38,837 bases of DNA from DASPOF01 sp035626155. GTDB taxonomy: Bacteria > Desulfobacterota > Binatia > Binatales > Binataceae. Below, in pieces: positions 16,652 to 24,425 of the stretch. Made by a program: the position numbers and the translations under genes. How positions within the stretch are numbered: the stretch's first letter is position 1; every line of letters starts with the position of its first letter. The stretch covers positions 1 to 38,837 of the forward strand of contig DASPOF010000138.1 of assembly GCA_035626155.1 (NCBI GenBank). The letters run 5' to 3'. The notes under the pieces are model-generated. The model had not been told where the DNA came from, made no database searches, and saw nothing but the letters and a program-made list of their open reading frames with translations.

Positions 16652-17142
16652 ACCGCAAACCCGGCGTAATCATCCTCGCCGCGGTCGCGCTCGCGATGAC
16701 CGCGATGTGGCTCGGATGCGGCGTCAAGTCGCCGCCGATACCGCCCGAGCTGGCTCGCCCGGAGCGAATCGACGATCTGCGCGCCGACTCGGCCCAGGGC
16801 GGCGTGCGGCTCGTCTGGAGCCGTCCCGAAAGGTACGCGAGCGGCAGGCGCATGCGCGACCTGGGCTCGTTCGTGCTCATGCGCTCCAAGGCCGAGGCGA
16901 AGCCGGAAAAGCTGGCCGAGATTCCCGTGACCGACCAGCAGCGATTCCGGGTCCAGCACGAATTCTCTTACCTCGATCAGGCGACCACGCTCGGCGAGGC
17001 ATACAGTTACCGCGTGATGTCGCGAACCCTCGACGGCTACGTGAGCGAACCGTCCAACGAAGCTTCCCTGGTGCGGGCGGTTCCAAAGCCCCCGCCGAAT
17101 CCGGAAGAATTCGTGATCCCCACCCCGGCCCCGCTCCCGTAG
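16648..17142 (+). CDS. Lipoprotein of the arginine-lysine operon, fibronectin-III-like
   Basis: The 164-residue product begins MNRKPGVII and has a hydrophobic stretch ending in WLGCG, with Cys24 as the likely lipidated residue. Tryptophan at -3 is atypical for a lipobox. After lipid attachment comes GVKSPPIPPELARPERI, a proline-rich linker, then a beta-rich region (GGVRLVWSRP, YLDQATTLGEAYSYRVMSR, DGYVSEPSNEASLV) that looks like a fibronectin type III domain. It ends with Pro-rich sequence. Genes of this kind are known between argH and lysA in Geobacter-like genomes, but their function is not established. The ATG overlaps the argH stop (ATGA). Confidence 0.85.
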   Translation: MNRKPGVIILAAVALAMTAMWLGCGVKSPPIPPELARPERIDDLRADSAQGGVRLVWSRPERYASGRRMRDLGSFVLMRSKAEAKPEKLAEIPVTDQQRFRVQHEFSYLDQATTLGEAYSYRVMSRTLDGYVSEPSNEASLVRAVPKPPPNPEEFVIPTPAPLP

Positions 17143-17277
17143 CCGGGTGTCTCGAAGCTTTCGGCCGGGCCCTCGCGACGCCCGCGAAGGGCGGTGCGTT
17201 TATTCGCTCGGCCGGGCTATGATAAAAACCAGCATCACCGCCAGCTTAAGCGGTGGGCTCGCGTCATTTCGGGCCAG

Positions 17278-18534
17278 ATGAACTACTTCGAATACCGCAG
17301 CGATCAGCTTTACGCCGAGGAAGTGCCGATCGCCGACCTTGCGCGCCGGATCGGCACGCCATTCTACGCCTACAGCGCGCGAACCTTGCGCCGCCACTTC
17401 CGCGTCTTCGATGAAGCCTTCGCCGAGACCGACCATCTGATCTGCTTCGCGATGAAGTCGCTCTCCAACCTGAGCATCCTGCGGCTGTTTCACTCGATGG
17501 GCGCGGGCTTCGACATCGTGTCGGTAGGCGAGTTGCTGCGATGCCTGCGCGCGGGCGCCGATCCGCGCAAGATCGTTTTCTCGGGCGTCGGCAAGACCGA
17601 CGAGGAAATTGCCGCCGCGCTCGAAGCGGGCATCCTGATGTTCAACGTCGAGTCGCGCTCCGAACTCCACCGCATCTCCGAGGTCGCGGGCCGGATGAAG
17701 CAGCGCGCGCCGGTCAGCGTGCGGGTCAATCCCGACCTCGACCCCGGCACCCATCCGCACATCTCGACCGGCCATCGCGACAGCAAATTCGGCGTCCCGC
17801 TGAGCCAGGTCCATGAGTATTACGCCGAGGCGCGCAGCCTGCCGAACCTCGAGATCGTCGGCCTGAGCACGCACATCGGCTCGCAGATCACCGACACCTC
17901 GCCGTTCACCGAGGCGGCCGCGAAAGTTGCGGCGATCGTGAACCAACTCGCTTCGGAGGGCATCGCGCTCAAGTATCTCGATATCGGCGGCGGGCTTGGA
18001 ATCCCTTACCAGGAGGAGCCGCCGCCGCCGGCTGAGTATGCCGCCGCGGTCCTTAACCCGATTCGCAAGCTTAAGCTCAAGATTATCACCGAGCCGGGAC
18101 GGGTCATGGTCGGCAACGCGGGCATCCTCGTCACCCGCGTCCTGTACGTGAAAGAGACCGATGTGAAAAAGTTCATCGTCGTGGATGGCGCGATGAACGA
18201 TCTCATCCGGCCCGTCCTCTACGAGGCGTACCACGAAATCCGGCCGGTGGACCGGCGCGCGCCCGGCCAGCCGATCGTTGTCGATGTCGTCGGGCCGGTG
18301 TGCGAGAGCGGCGACTTCTTCGCCCGCGGCCGCGTGCTGCCCGAGCCGAAGGAGGGCGACCTGCTCGCCGTCATGAGCGCCGGCGCGTACGGATTCGTGA
18401 TGTCGTCGAATTACAACTCGCGGCCGCGCGCGCCCGAGATCCTGGTCGATGGAGCGAAGTTCCACGTCGTCCGCGAGCGGGAGAGTTTCGAGGACCTGAT
18501 TCGCGGCGAGCACGTTGTCGATCTGAAGCCATAG
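17278..18534 (+). CDS. lysA: Diaminopimelate decarboxylase
   Basis: This PLP enzyme decarboxylates meso-diaminopimelate to lysine. The protein has 418 residues and opens MNYFEYRSDQLYAEEVPI, as in related genomes, which decides the start. The Schiff-base lysine is Lys60 in CFAMKSLSNLSIL; this is A-M-K-S where most family members have A-x-K-A-N. Further motifs are FSGVGKT, HIGSQI, DIGGGLGIPY, TEPGR and the substrate-binding GPVCESGDFF. The ribosome binding site is weak. A TATGAT box lies at 17218-17223 in the 135-base gap after the lipoprotein gene, but no convincing -35 partner is seen. dapF starts nine bases after the stop. Confidence 0.95.
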   Translation: MNYFEYRSDQLYAEEVPIADLARRIGTPFYAYSARTLRRHFRVFDEAFAETDHLICFAMKSLSNLSILRLFHSMGAGFDIVSVGELLRCLRAGADPRKIVFSGVGKTDEEIAAALEAGILMFNVESRSELHRISEVAGRMKQRAPVSVRVNPDLDPGTHPHISTGHRDSKFGVPLSQVHEYYAEARSLPNLEIVGLSTHIGSQITDTSPFTEAAAKVAAIVNQLASEGIALKYLDIGGGLGIPYQEEPPPPAEYAAAVLNPIRKLKLKIITEPGRVMVGNAGILVTRVLYVKETDVKKFIVVDGAMNDLIRPVLYEAYHEIRPVDRRAPGQPIVVDVVGPVCESGDFFARGRVLPEPKEGDLLAVMSAGAYGFVMSSNYNSRPRAPEILVDGAKFHVVRERESFEDLIRGEHVVDLKP

Positions 18535-18543
18535 GGCCGCGCG

Positions 18544-19458
18544 ATGGGAACGCTTGAGTTCGTCAAGATGCACGGCTGCGGCAACGATTATATTTTTATC
18601 GTCGCGATGCGCGAGCGGCCCGCCGATCCGGCGGCGCTCTCGGTGCGCCTTTCGAACCGGCGCACCGGAATCGGCGGCGACGGCCTGATCATGCTCGCGC
18701 CGTCGCGCGGCGCCGACGTGCGCATGGAGATGTACAACGCCGATGGCAGCCGCGGCGAAATGTGCGGCAACGGAATCCGCTGCCTTGCCCGCCTTGCCTA
18801 CGAGCAGGGAATCGCGCAAAAAAATCCGCTCGCGATCGAAACCGACGCCGGGGTGAAGACGGTCGAGCTCAGGTTCGATGACGGCCAGGTCTCCGGCGCG
18901 ACGGTGGACATGGGCGAGCCGATTCTCGAGGGCTCCAGGATCCCTGTGAAAGCCAGCGGGACAGTCGCCGACTATCCGCTCGAAGTCGCGGGCCGGCACG
19001 ACCGGATCACCGCAGTCTCGATGGGTAATCCGCACTGCGTGGTATTCGTGGCGGACGATGCGGTGTTCAGGCTCGATGAGGGCCAGTTCGCGGCGCTCGG
19101 CCGCCAATTCGAGCACCATCCGTTCTTCCCGCGCCGAGTCAACACCGAATTCATCCTTGCGCTCTCGCGCAAGCGGCTTCGCATGCGCGTGTGGGAGCGC
19201 GGCTCGGGCGAGACGCTCGCCTGCGGCACCGGCGCGTGCGCGGCGCTGGTCGCGGCCATACTCACGGGGCGGTCGGAGCGCGCCGCAACCGTCGAGCTTC
19301 GCGGCGGCAATCTCGAAATCGAATGGCGGGCAGCGGGTCCCGCCGCCAATCACGTCTTTATGACCGGGAACGCGGTCGAAGTCTTCCGCGGAGAGATCGA
19401 TCTCGGAGCGACCGCGATGGTGCCGGTAGGGGGAATAGAATCGGGAGGTCCAACCTGA
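18544..19458 (+). CDS. dapF: Diaminopimelate epimerase
   Basis: The enzyme interconverts LL- and meso-diaminopimelate, the form used in peptidoglycan and by LysA. The 304 residues are slightly longer than usual. The two-cysteine catalytic pair is present: Cys74 in EMCGNGIRC and Cys227 in LACGTGACA. Other conserved stretches are FVKMHGCGNDY at the start, TGIGGDG, and SMGNPHCV. The TGA overlaps the dapA ATG by one base (TGATG), so translation is probably coupled. Confidence 0.96.
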   Translation: MGTLEFVKMHGCGNDYIFIVAMRERPADPAALSVRLSNRRTGIGGDGLIMLAPSRGADVRMEMYNADGSRGEMCGNGIRCLARLAYEQGIAQKNPLAIETDAGVKTVELRFDDGQVSGATVDMGEPILEGSRIPVKASGTVADYPLEVAGRHDRITAVSMGNPHCVVFVADDAVFRLDEGQFAALGRQFEHHPFFPRRVNTEFILALSRKRLRMRVWERGSGETLACGTGACAALVAAILTGRSERAATVELRGGNLEIEWRAAGPAANHVFMTGNAVEVFRGEIDLGATAMVPVGGIESGGPT

Positions 19459-20330
19459 TGTTCAGCGGAGCCTTGACGGCCATCGTCACGCCGTTTCGCG
19501 ACGGCGCGGTCGATGAGCGCGCGCTGCGCGATCTCATCGAATGGCAAATCGCAAGCCGCATCGACGGCATCGTGCCCTGCGGCTCAACCGGCGAGTCGGC
19601 CACGCTCAGCCACGCCGAGCACGAGCGCGTCATCAAGCTCACGGTGGAGCAGGTCCGCAAGCGCGTCCCGGTCGTTGCGGGAACCGGCTCGAACTCGACT
19701 GCCGAGGCGATCCGGCTCACCGCCTCGGCGCGCGAGATGGGCGCCGACGGCGCGCTGCTCATCTCGCCCTACTACAACAAGCCCACCCAGGACGGCATCT
19801 TCAAGCACTACAAGATGATCGCCGAGAGCGTGGACCTGCCGCTCATCGTGTACAACATCCCCGGCCGCACCGGGTCGAACATCGCGCCCGAGACCTTTGC
19901 GCGATTGTGCGAAGTGAAGAACGTCGTCGGAATCAAGGAAGCCTCCGGTTCGATGGACCAGGTATCGGACATCCGGCGGCTGTGCGGCGATCGCCTCGCG
20001 ATCCTGTCGGGCGACGATGCGCTCACGCTGCCGATAATCGCGCTCGGAGGAAAGGGGGTCATCTCGACCAGCTCGAACGCGATGCCGGGCGAGATGCATG
20101 AACTCGCGGCATCGGCGCTCGCCGGCGATTTCGCGCGCGCGCGCGAAACCCACTACCGGATGCTCCCCCTGATGCGCGCGCTGTTCGTGGAGACCAACCC
20201 GATTCCGATCAAGCAGGCGCTCGCCTTCATGGGCAAGTGCTCGAACGAGATGCGCCTGCCGCTGGTGCCGATGACGCAGGGCCCGGCCGAGCGCATGAAG
20301 TCCGCGATGAAGGAACTGCGGCTTATCTGA
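19458..20330 (+). CDS. dapA: 4-hydroxy-tetrahydrodipicolinate synthase
   Basis: This aldolase condenses pyruvate with aspartate semialdehyde, the first committed lysine/DAP step. The 290 residues are standard. The catalytic residues are all present: Thr44 in GSTGES, Tyr132 in VYNIPGRTG, and the Schiff-base Lys160 in GIKEASG. GGAGG lies nine bases upstream of the ATG, inside dapF. In related genomes dapB usually follows; here it does not, and the operon ends in a terminator. Confidence 0.96.
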   Translation: MFSGALTAIVTPFRDGAVDERALRDLIEWQIASRIDGIVPCGSTGESATLSHAEHERVIKLTVEQVRKRVPVVAGTGSNSTAEAIRLTASAREMGADGALLISPYYNKPTQDGIFKHYKMIAESVDLPLIVYNIPGRTGSNIAPETFARLCEVKNVVGIKEASGSMDQVSDIRRLCGDRLAILSGDDALTLPIIALGGKGVISTSSNAMPGEMHELAASALAGDFARARETHYRMLPLMRALFVETNPIPIKQALAFMGKCSNEMRLPLVPMTQGPAERMKSAMKELRLI

Positions 20331-20355
20331 CCGCCGCGCGGCGCTCGAACGCACG

Positions 20356-20390
20356 AAAAAGCCGGCCGGATTTCCGGCCGGCTCTTTTTT
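20356..20390. terminator. Bidirectional intrinsic terminator between dapA and alcohol dehydrogenase
   Basis: The 9-bp perfect stem GCCGGCCGG/CCGGCCGGC (20361-20369 with 20374-20382) has a 4-base loop ATTT. It is preceded by five A (20356-20360) and followed by a six-T run (20385-20390). It can end transcripts from both the dapA run (plus) and the convergent dehydrogenase operon (minus). Confidence 0.9.
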
Positions 20391-20414
20391 CCCGGCGCGA
20401 GTCGTGCGGCGCGG

Positions 20415-21500
20415 CTAATCGAACATCAGCACCGTGCGCGCGACCTCGCCGGCCTTCATCGCGCGGAACGCCTCGTTCACGTCCTCGAGCTTGCCCCGGC
20501 GCGTGATCATGTTGTCGAGATCGATTCGGCCCTGGCGGTAGAACTCGATGATGCGGGGCATGTCGATGCGGAAGCGGGTCGATCCCATGAAGCATCCCTG
20601 GATTCGCTTCTCGCGCAGCAGCGACGGGCCGTCCACCTCGACCTTTTGCCCGAGCGGAACCATCCCGACGATCGTTGCAAGACCGCCGATGGTGATCGCT
20701 TCGTAGGCCTGCTCGGCGACCGCCTTGAGTCCGATCGCCTCGAATGAATAATCGACGCCGCCGCCACTGAGCGCGCGGATCTCCTTGACCGGGTCAGCCG
20801 CCGACGCATCGATGGCGTGCGTAGCGCCGAACTTCTTCGCCATTTCGAGTTTGTTCTTGAACTTGTCCACCGCGATTATCATCCGCGCCCCGGCCAGCCG
20901 CGCTCCCTGGATGATCGAGAGTCCGATGCCGCCGGCGCCGAACACCGCGACGGTGGAGCCCGGCTGGACCTTGGCGGTGTTGATCGCCGCGCCCACGCCG
21001 GTTATCACGCCGCATCCGATCAGCGCCGCGCGGTCCAGCGGCATGTCCTCGGTAATTTTCACCAGCGCATTTTCGTGCACCAGCATCTTTTCCGCGTACG
21101 AGGAAAGGTCGGCGAACTGGAACACCATATTTCCGTTCTGCGAAACCCGCGGCTTGTCGGTCGGCGCGCGCTGGATGGCGGCCTTGTTGGAGCACAAGTG
21201 CTGACGGCCCGCCATGCACTGCTCGCAGTAGCCGCAGAAAACGCTGAGGCACGAGATAACGTGATCGCCGGGCTTCAGATAGGTGACCTGACTGCCGACC
21301 TTCTCGACTATGCCGGCCGCCTCGTGGCCGAGAATCGCCGGGGTGGGCCACATGTAGGAGCCATCGACGAAATGCAGGTCGCTATGGCACACACCTGCTG
21401 CGACGGTTCGCACCACCACCTCGTGCTCGCGGGGATCATCGATCTCGACCTGTTCGATCGTAAGCGCCTGGCCCGGTCCATGGTAAATCGCGGCTTTCAT
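20415..21500 (-). CDS. Zinc-dependent alcohol dehydrogenase, downstream copy
   Basis: This is a medium-chain dehydrogenase of 361 residues. Catalytic zinc ligands are Cys38 (GVCHSDLH), His59 with Glu60 (LGHEAAG) and Cys163 (IGCGVITG). The structural zinc is held by Cys89, 92, 95 and 103 (CGYCEQCMAGRQHLC). The Rossmann motif GAGGIGLS, followed by an acidic residue in IIAVDKF, indicates NAD rather than NADP. It most resembles the class III and NDMA-dependent-type alcohol dehydrogenases; the true substrate cannot be read. GAGGAG lies upstream of the ATG. It is 31 bases downstream of a paralog in the same direction, so the two form an operon. Confidence 0.9.
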   Translation of the reverse strand: MKAAIYHGPGQALTIEQVEIDDPREHEVVVRTVAAGVCHSDLHFVDGSYMWPTPAILGHEAAGIVEKVGSQVTYLKPGDHVISCLSVFCGYCEQCMAGRQHLCSNKAAIQRAPTDKPRVSQNGNMVFQFADLSSYAEKMLVHENALVKITEDMPLDRAALIGCGVITGVGAAINTAKVQPGSTVAVFGAGGIGLSIIQGARLAGARMIIAVDKFKNKLEMAKKFGATHAIDASAADPVKEIRALSGGGVDYSFEAIGLKAVAEQAYEAITIGGLATIVGMVPLGQKVEVDGPSLLREKRIQGCFMGSTRFRIDMPRIIEFYRQGRIDLDNMITRRGKLEDVNEAFRAMKAGEVARTVLMFD

Positions 21501-21531
21501 CGTAATGCTCCTCGTTTCGCGGTGTTCGCGG

Positions 21532-22620
21532 CTATTGCTCGAAAATCAGTACCGTGCGTGCGACCTCGCCGGCCTTCATCGCGCGGAACGCCTCGTTGAC
21601 GTCCTCGAGCTTGCCGCGCTTGGTTATCATGTCATCGAGATTGAGGCGTCCCTGCAAGTAGAAATCGATGTAGCGCGGCATGTCGATGCGGAAGCGGTTC
21701 GATCCCATGTTGCTGCCCTGGAGCTTGCGCTCGGTCAGAAACATGTAGCCGTCGATTTCGACCTTCTGGCCCACGGGGATCATGCCGATCACCGTCGCGG
21801 TGCCGCCGGGACGGATGCAGGCGAAGGCCTGCTCGGCGGCCTTCTTCAGTCCGATCGCCTCGAACGAGTAGTCAACGCCGCCTTCGGTCATCTTGTTGAT
21901 CTCGGCGACGGGGTCGCTGCTCGATGCATCGACGGCGTCGGTCGCGCCGAGCCGCTTCGCCATCGCGAGTTTCCCCTCGAACTGGTCCACCGCGATAATT
22001 TTGCGCGCGCCCGCGATCCGCGCTCCCTGGATCGCCGACAGTCCCACGCCGCCGCATCCGAACACGGCTACCGTCGAGCCCGCCTCGATTCTGGCCGTGT
22101 TGAGCACCGCGCCCACCCCCGTCGTGACGCCGCATCCGATGAGCGCGGCGCGGTCGAGCGGCATGTCCTCGCGGATCTTCACGAGCGCGTTTTCGTGCAC
22201 GAGCATCTTCTCGCAGTATGACGCGAGGCTCGCGAACTGGTTGACCGGCTTGCCGTTCTGCGAGATGCGCGGTTTGTCCTTCGGGTCGCGGCTGGTTGCC
22301 GCCCGGTTGGTGCACCGGTTGGGATGCCCCGACATGCACTGATCGCAAAATCCGCAGAACACCGAGAGGCATGCGATCACGTGATCGCCGGGCTTGAGGT
22401 AAGTCACCTGGCGGCCGACCTCCTCGACGATTCCGGCGGGCTCATGGCCGAGGATTGCCGGCGCCGGAAACGGGTACAGACCGTCGACGAAATGGAGGTC
22501 GCTATGGCACACGCCGGTTGCGACCGTGCGCACCAGGACCTCGTGATCCTGCGGCTTGTCGAGTTCCACCTGCTCGATCGTGAGCGGCTGATGGGGGCCA
22601 TGGAAGATGGCAGCTTTCAT
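21532..22620 (-). CDS. Zinc-dependent alcohol dehydrogenase, upstream copy
   Basis: The 362-residue paralog of the next gene is about three-quarters identical to it over the first 60 residues by eye. It retains all zinc ligands (GVCHSDLH, LGHEPAG, CGFCDQCMSG...C, IGCGVTTG) and the NAD motif GCGGVGLSA followed by IIAVDQF. The ATG starting MKAAIFHG is chosen over a longer frame because AGGAG lies seven bases upstream and the paralog begins there. Its role is oxidation of an alcohol or reduction of an aldehyde. Differences near the substrate pocket (GLYPFPAP versus GSYMWPTP) suggest different substrate preference; this is inference. Confidence 0.9.
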   Translation of the reverse strand: MKAAIFHGPHQPLTIEQVELDKPQDHEVLVRTVATGVCHSDLHFVDGLYPFPAPAILGHEPAGIVEEVGRQVTYLKPGDHVIACLSVFCGFCDQCMSGHPNRCTNRAATSRDPKDKPRISQNGKPVNQFASLASYCEKMLVHENALVKIREDMPLDRAALIGCGVTTGVGAVLNTARIEAGSTVAVFGCGGVGLSAIQGARIAGARKIIAVDQFEGKLAMAKRLGATDAVDASSSDPVAEINKMTEGGVDYSFEAIGLKKAAEQAFACIRPGGTATVIGMIPVGQKVEIDGYMFLTERKLQGSNMGSNRFRIDMPRYIDFYLQGRLNLDDMITKRGKLEDVNEAFRAMKAGEVARTVLIFEQ

Positions 22621-22808
22621 ACCACTGCTCCTTGTCCGGCAATTTTGAGCATGGCGTTCCCCGCGCGCGGTGCGCGCGGACGACCGCCCTTTGGCATTCC
22701 CGTTACTACCATATTGGCCGCGCAATTCCACACCCGCCTGCGGTCCCGCTGCCGCGAGGGTTTGCAGGGCGGCAAAGCGCCCACCATGAAGACGATGAGA
22801 GCGGGCGC

Positions 22809-24419
22809 CTACGGAAAGCTCGTGGGCGGCGCAATCCCCGCGATCGGAACCCCCGCGATTCGCGCCGCGGGCGAGCCGGCGCGCGCGTAGAGCAGCGCCA
22901 CCTCGTCGCGATAGACGAGCTTCCAGTCGCCCCGCGCATCCATCAGGCGGCGCGCGCCAAGTTCCGGCGCGATGAGCACGAAGTCGTGGGGGTATGAATC
23001 GAGGACCGCATCGGACTCGCCGAAGTGGAACCGGATGTAATCGCGGATCACGCTTTTCGGATAGACGGTGTCATAGCGGCCGTCCACAAACACCCGGGAG
23101 CCCGGCGCAAGGTGCCAAATCAGGTACTCGCCCCAGAGGAAATCATCCAGCACGTTTCCGCTGAGGTTATGCGTCTGCATGAATTCAACTGCGCTGGCGG
23201 GATAGCGCTCCTTGGCCGAAAGCCGCGCCGAGAAAAAATTCGTCGCTGCCAGCAGCGCGACCGCGATTACCGCCATCGCGAGCTGATTCGCCGGTCCCGA
23301 ACGCGCGAGCGGTGCGGATGGCGCGGCGCCCGGAGCGCCGGCGCGGGCGCGCCGCCTTGCCAGAGCGAGACCGAGATGGCGCGCGAGCGGGACGGCGATC
23401 GCAATTTCCGCAATCGGAGCGTTACGGATCGAGACCAGCGCCCCAGCAAGCATCGCGGCGGCGACCGCGATTAACCCCGGATCGTCGATCGCGCGCGAAG
23501 CGGCAATCGATGCGGCCAGGGCGGCCCCGAGCCCAAGCGGCGCGAAATCGTAAATCGAGCGAAGCGGCCTCCAATGCCAATGGGCCGCGACGCTTGCCAG
23601 CAACGGCTGCCAGTCGGAAACGATGGTCCGCGTATCTGGATTTGCCAGCGCCCGCGCAATCGCGCGCCAGATGCCGATTCCATAGGGCGTCGCCAGCGTG
23701 GCGAGCGCAGAGGCGATCGTGATCGCGCCAAGGCGCGCAAGCCGCCCCCATCCGCGCCCCTCGAACAAATCCTGCGCGCCGGCCGCGACCGAATAAACCG
23801 CCAGCGCTCCGATCCCGATAATGAATCCGCCATGGAGGTTCGCCCATAGCGCGAACATCACGATCGCAAGCCAAAGCGGCGCCGGACGCCCGCGCGCGTC
23901 GCGGGCAAGCAGAGTGAGCAGCGCGGCGAGCAGCGCGAAAGTGAAAAGCTGCGGCCTGAACTGAAACCACGGAGCCGACATCAGCGCCGTCACGACCAAT
24001 ACGAGAAGTTGAATCGGTATCGGCGCATCGGTCTGCGACTCAGCATCGGCGAGCGCGCAAATCGCCGCCGCGGCGAGCGCGAACTTCATCAGCTTCAGGC
24101 CGAACACGCCAAGTAGGCCCCAGGCCGCCGCCATGATCACCTCGGCGAGCCACTCATGATTGAGCCACAGATGTCCCGGCGCCGAGTACGAGTAAGGGTC
24201 GCTAAACGCGATGCGCGCGTGGCTGAGAACCGCCTGCCCGAAGCGGATGTGCCCCCATAAATCGGGGTCGGCGAATCGAATCGAGTCGGCGATCGCGACT
24301 GCAACCGCCACCAGCGCCGGCGAATAACGAAGCAGCGACTTGCGCGCGGCGAGCCTGCGCTCGGGCGCGGCGGGAGGCGCGGCCGGCCGTGGCATCGTGG
24401 CGGATTCAAGCGCGCTCAT
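22809..24419 (-). CDS. Polytopic membrane protein, GT-C-like, third of a tandem triplet
   Basis: The 536-residue protein is hydrophobic, with roughly ten or more membrane segments and a soluble C-terminal part. Motifs shared with its two upstream neighbours are, in order: RYSPALV (31-37), DPDLWGH (51-57), DPYSYSAPG, NHEW (87-90), FQFRPQLF, ALWANLHGGF, TPYGIGIWR, and near the C-terminus GNVLDDFLWGEYLIWH and FVDGRYDTVYP. Acidic residues just after the first membrane segment (DPD) are placed as in GT-C glycosyltransferases that use lipid-linked sugars. A glycosyltransferase role is inference; I do not recognise a named family. The C-terminus ends VPIAGIAPPTSFP, similar to the other copies. It is the last gene of the triplet, six bases after its neighbour. 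Confidence 0.8.
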   Translation of the reverse strand: MSALESATMPRPAAPPAAPERRLAARKSLLRYSPALVAVAVAIADSIRFADPDLWGHIRFGQAVLSHARIAFSDPYSYSAPGHLWLNHEWLAEVIMAAAWGLLGVFGLKLMKFALAAAAICALADAESQTDAPIPIQLLVLVVTALMSAPWFQFRPQLFTFALLAALLTLLARDARGRPAPLWLAIVMFALWANLHGGFIIGIGALAVYSVAAGAQDLFEGRGWGRLARLGAITIASALATLATPYGIGIWRAIARALANPDTRTIVSDWQPLLASVAAHWHWRPLRSIYDFAPLGLGAALAASIAASRAIDDPGLIAVAAAMLAGALVSIRNAPIAEIAIAVPLARHLGLALARRRARAGAPGAAPSAPLARSGPANQLAMAVIAVALLAATNFFSARLSAKERYPASAVEFMQTHNLSGNVLDDFLWGEYLIWHLAPGSRVFVDGRYDTVYPKSVIRDYIRFHFGESDAVLDSYPHDFVLIAPELGARRLMDARGDWKLVYRDEVALLYARAGSPAARIAGVPIAGIAPPTSFP

Positions 24420-24425
24420 GGCGGC

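Noticed and set aside
17200..19353. 717-residue minus-strand open frame opposite lysA and dapF
   Set aside because: A GC-driven antisense shadow of two genes whose catalytic motifs are intact.
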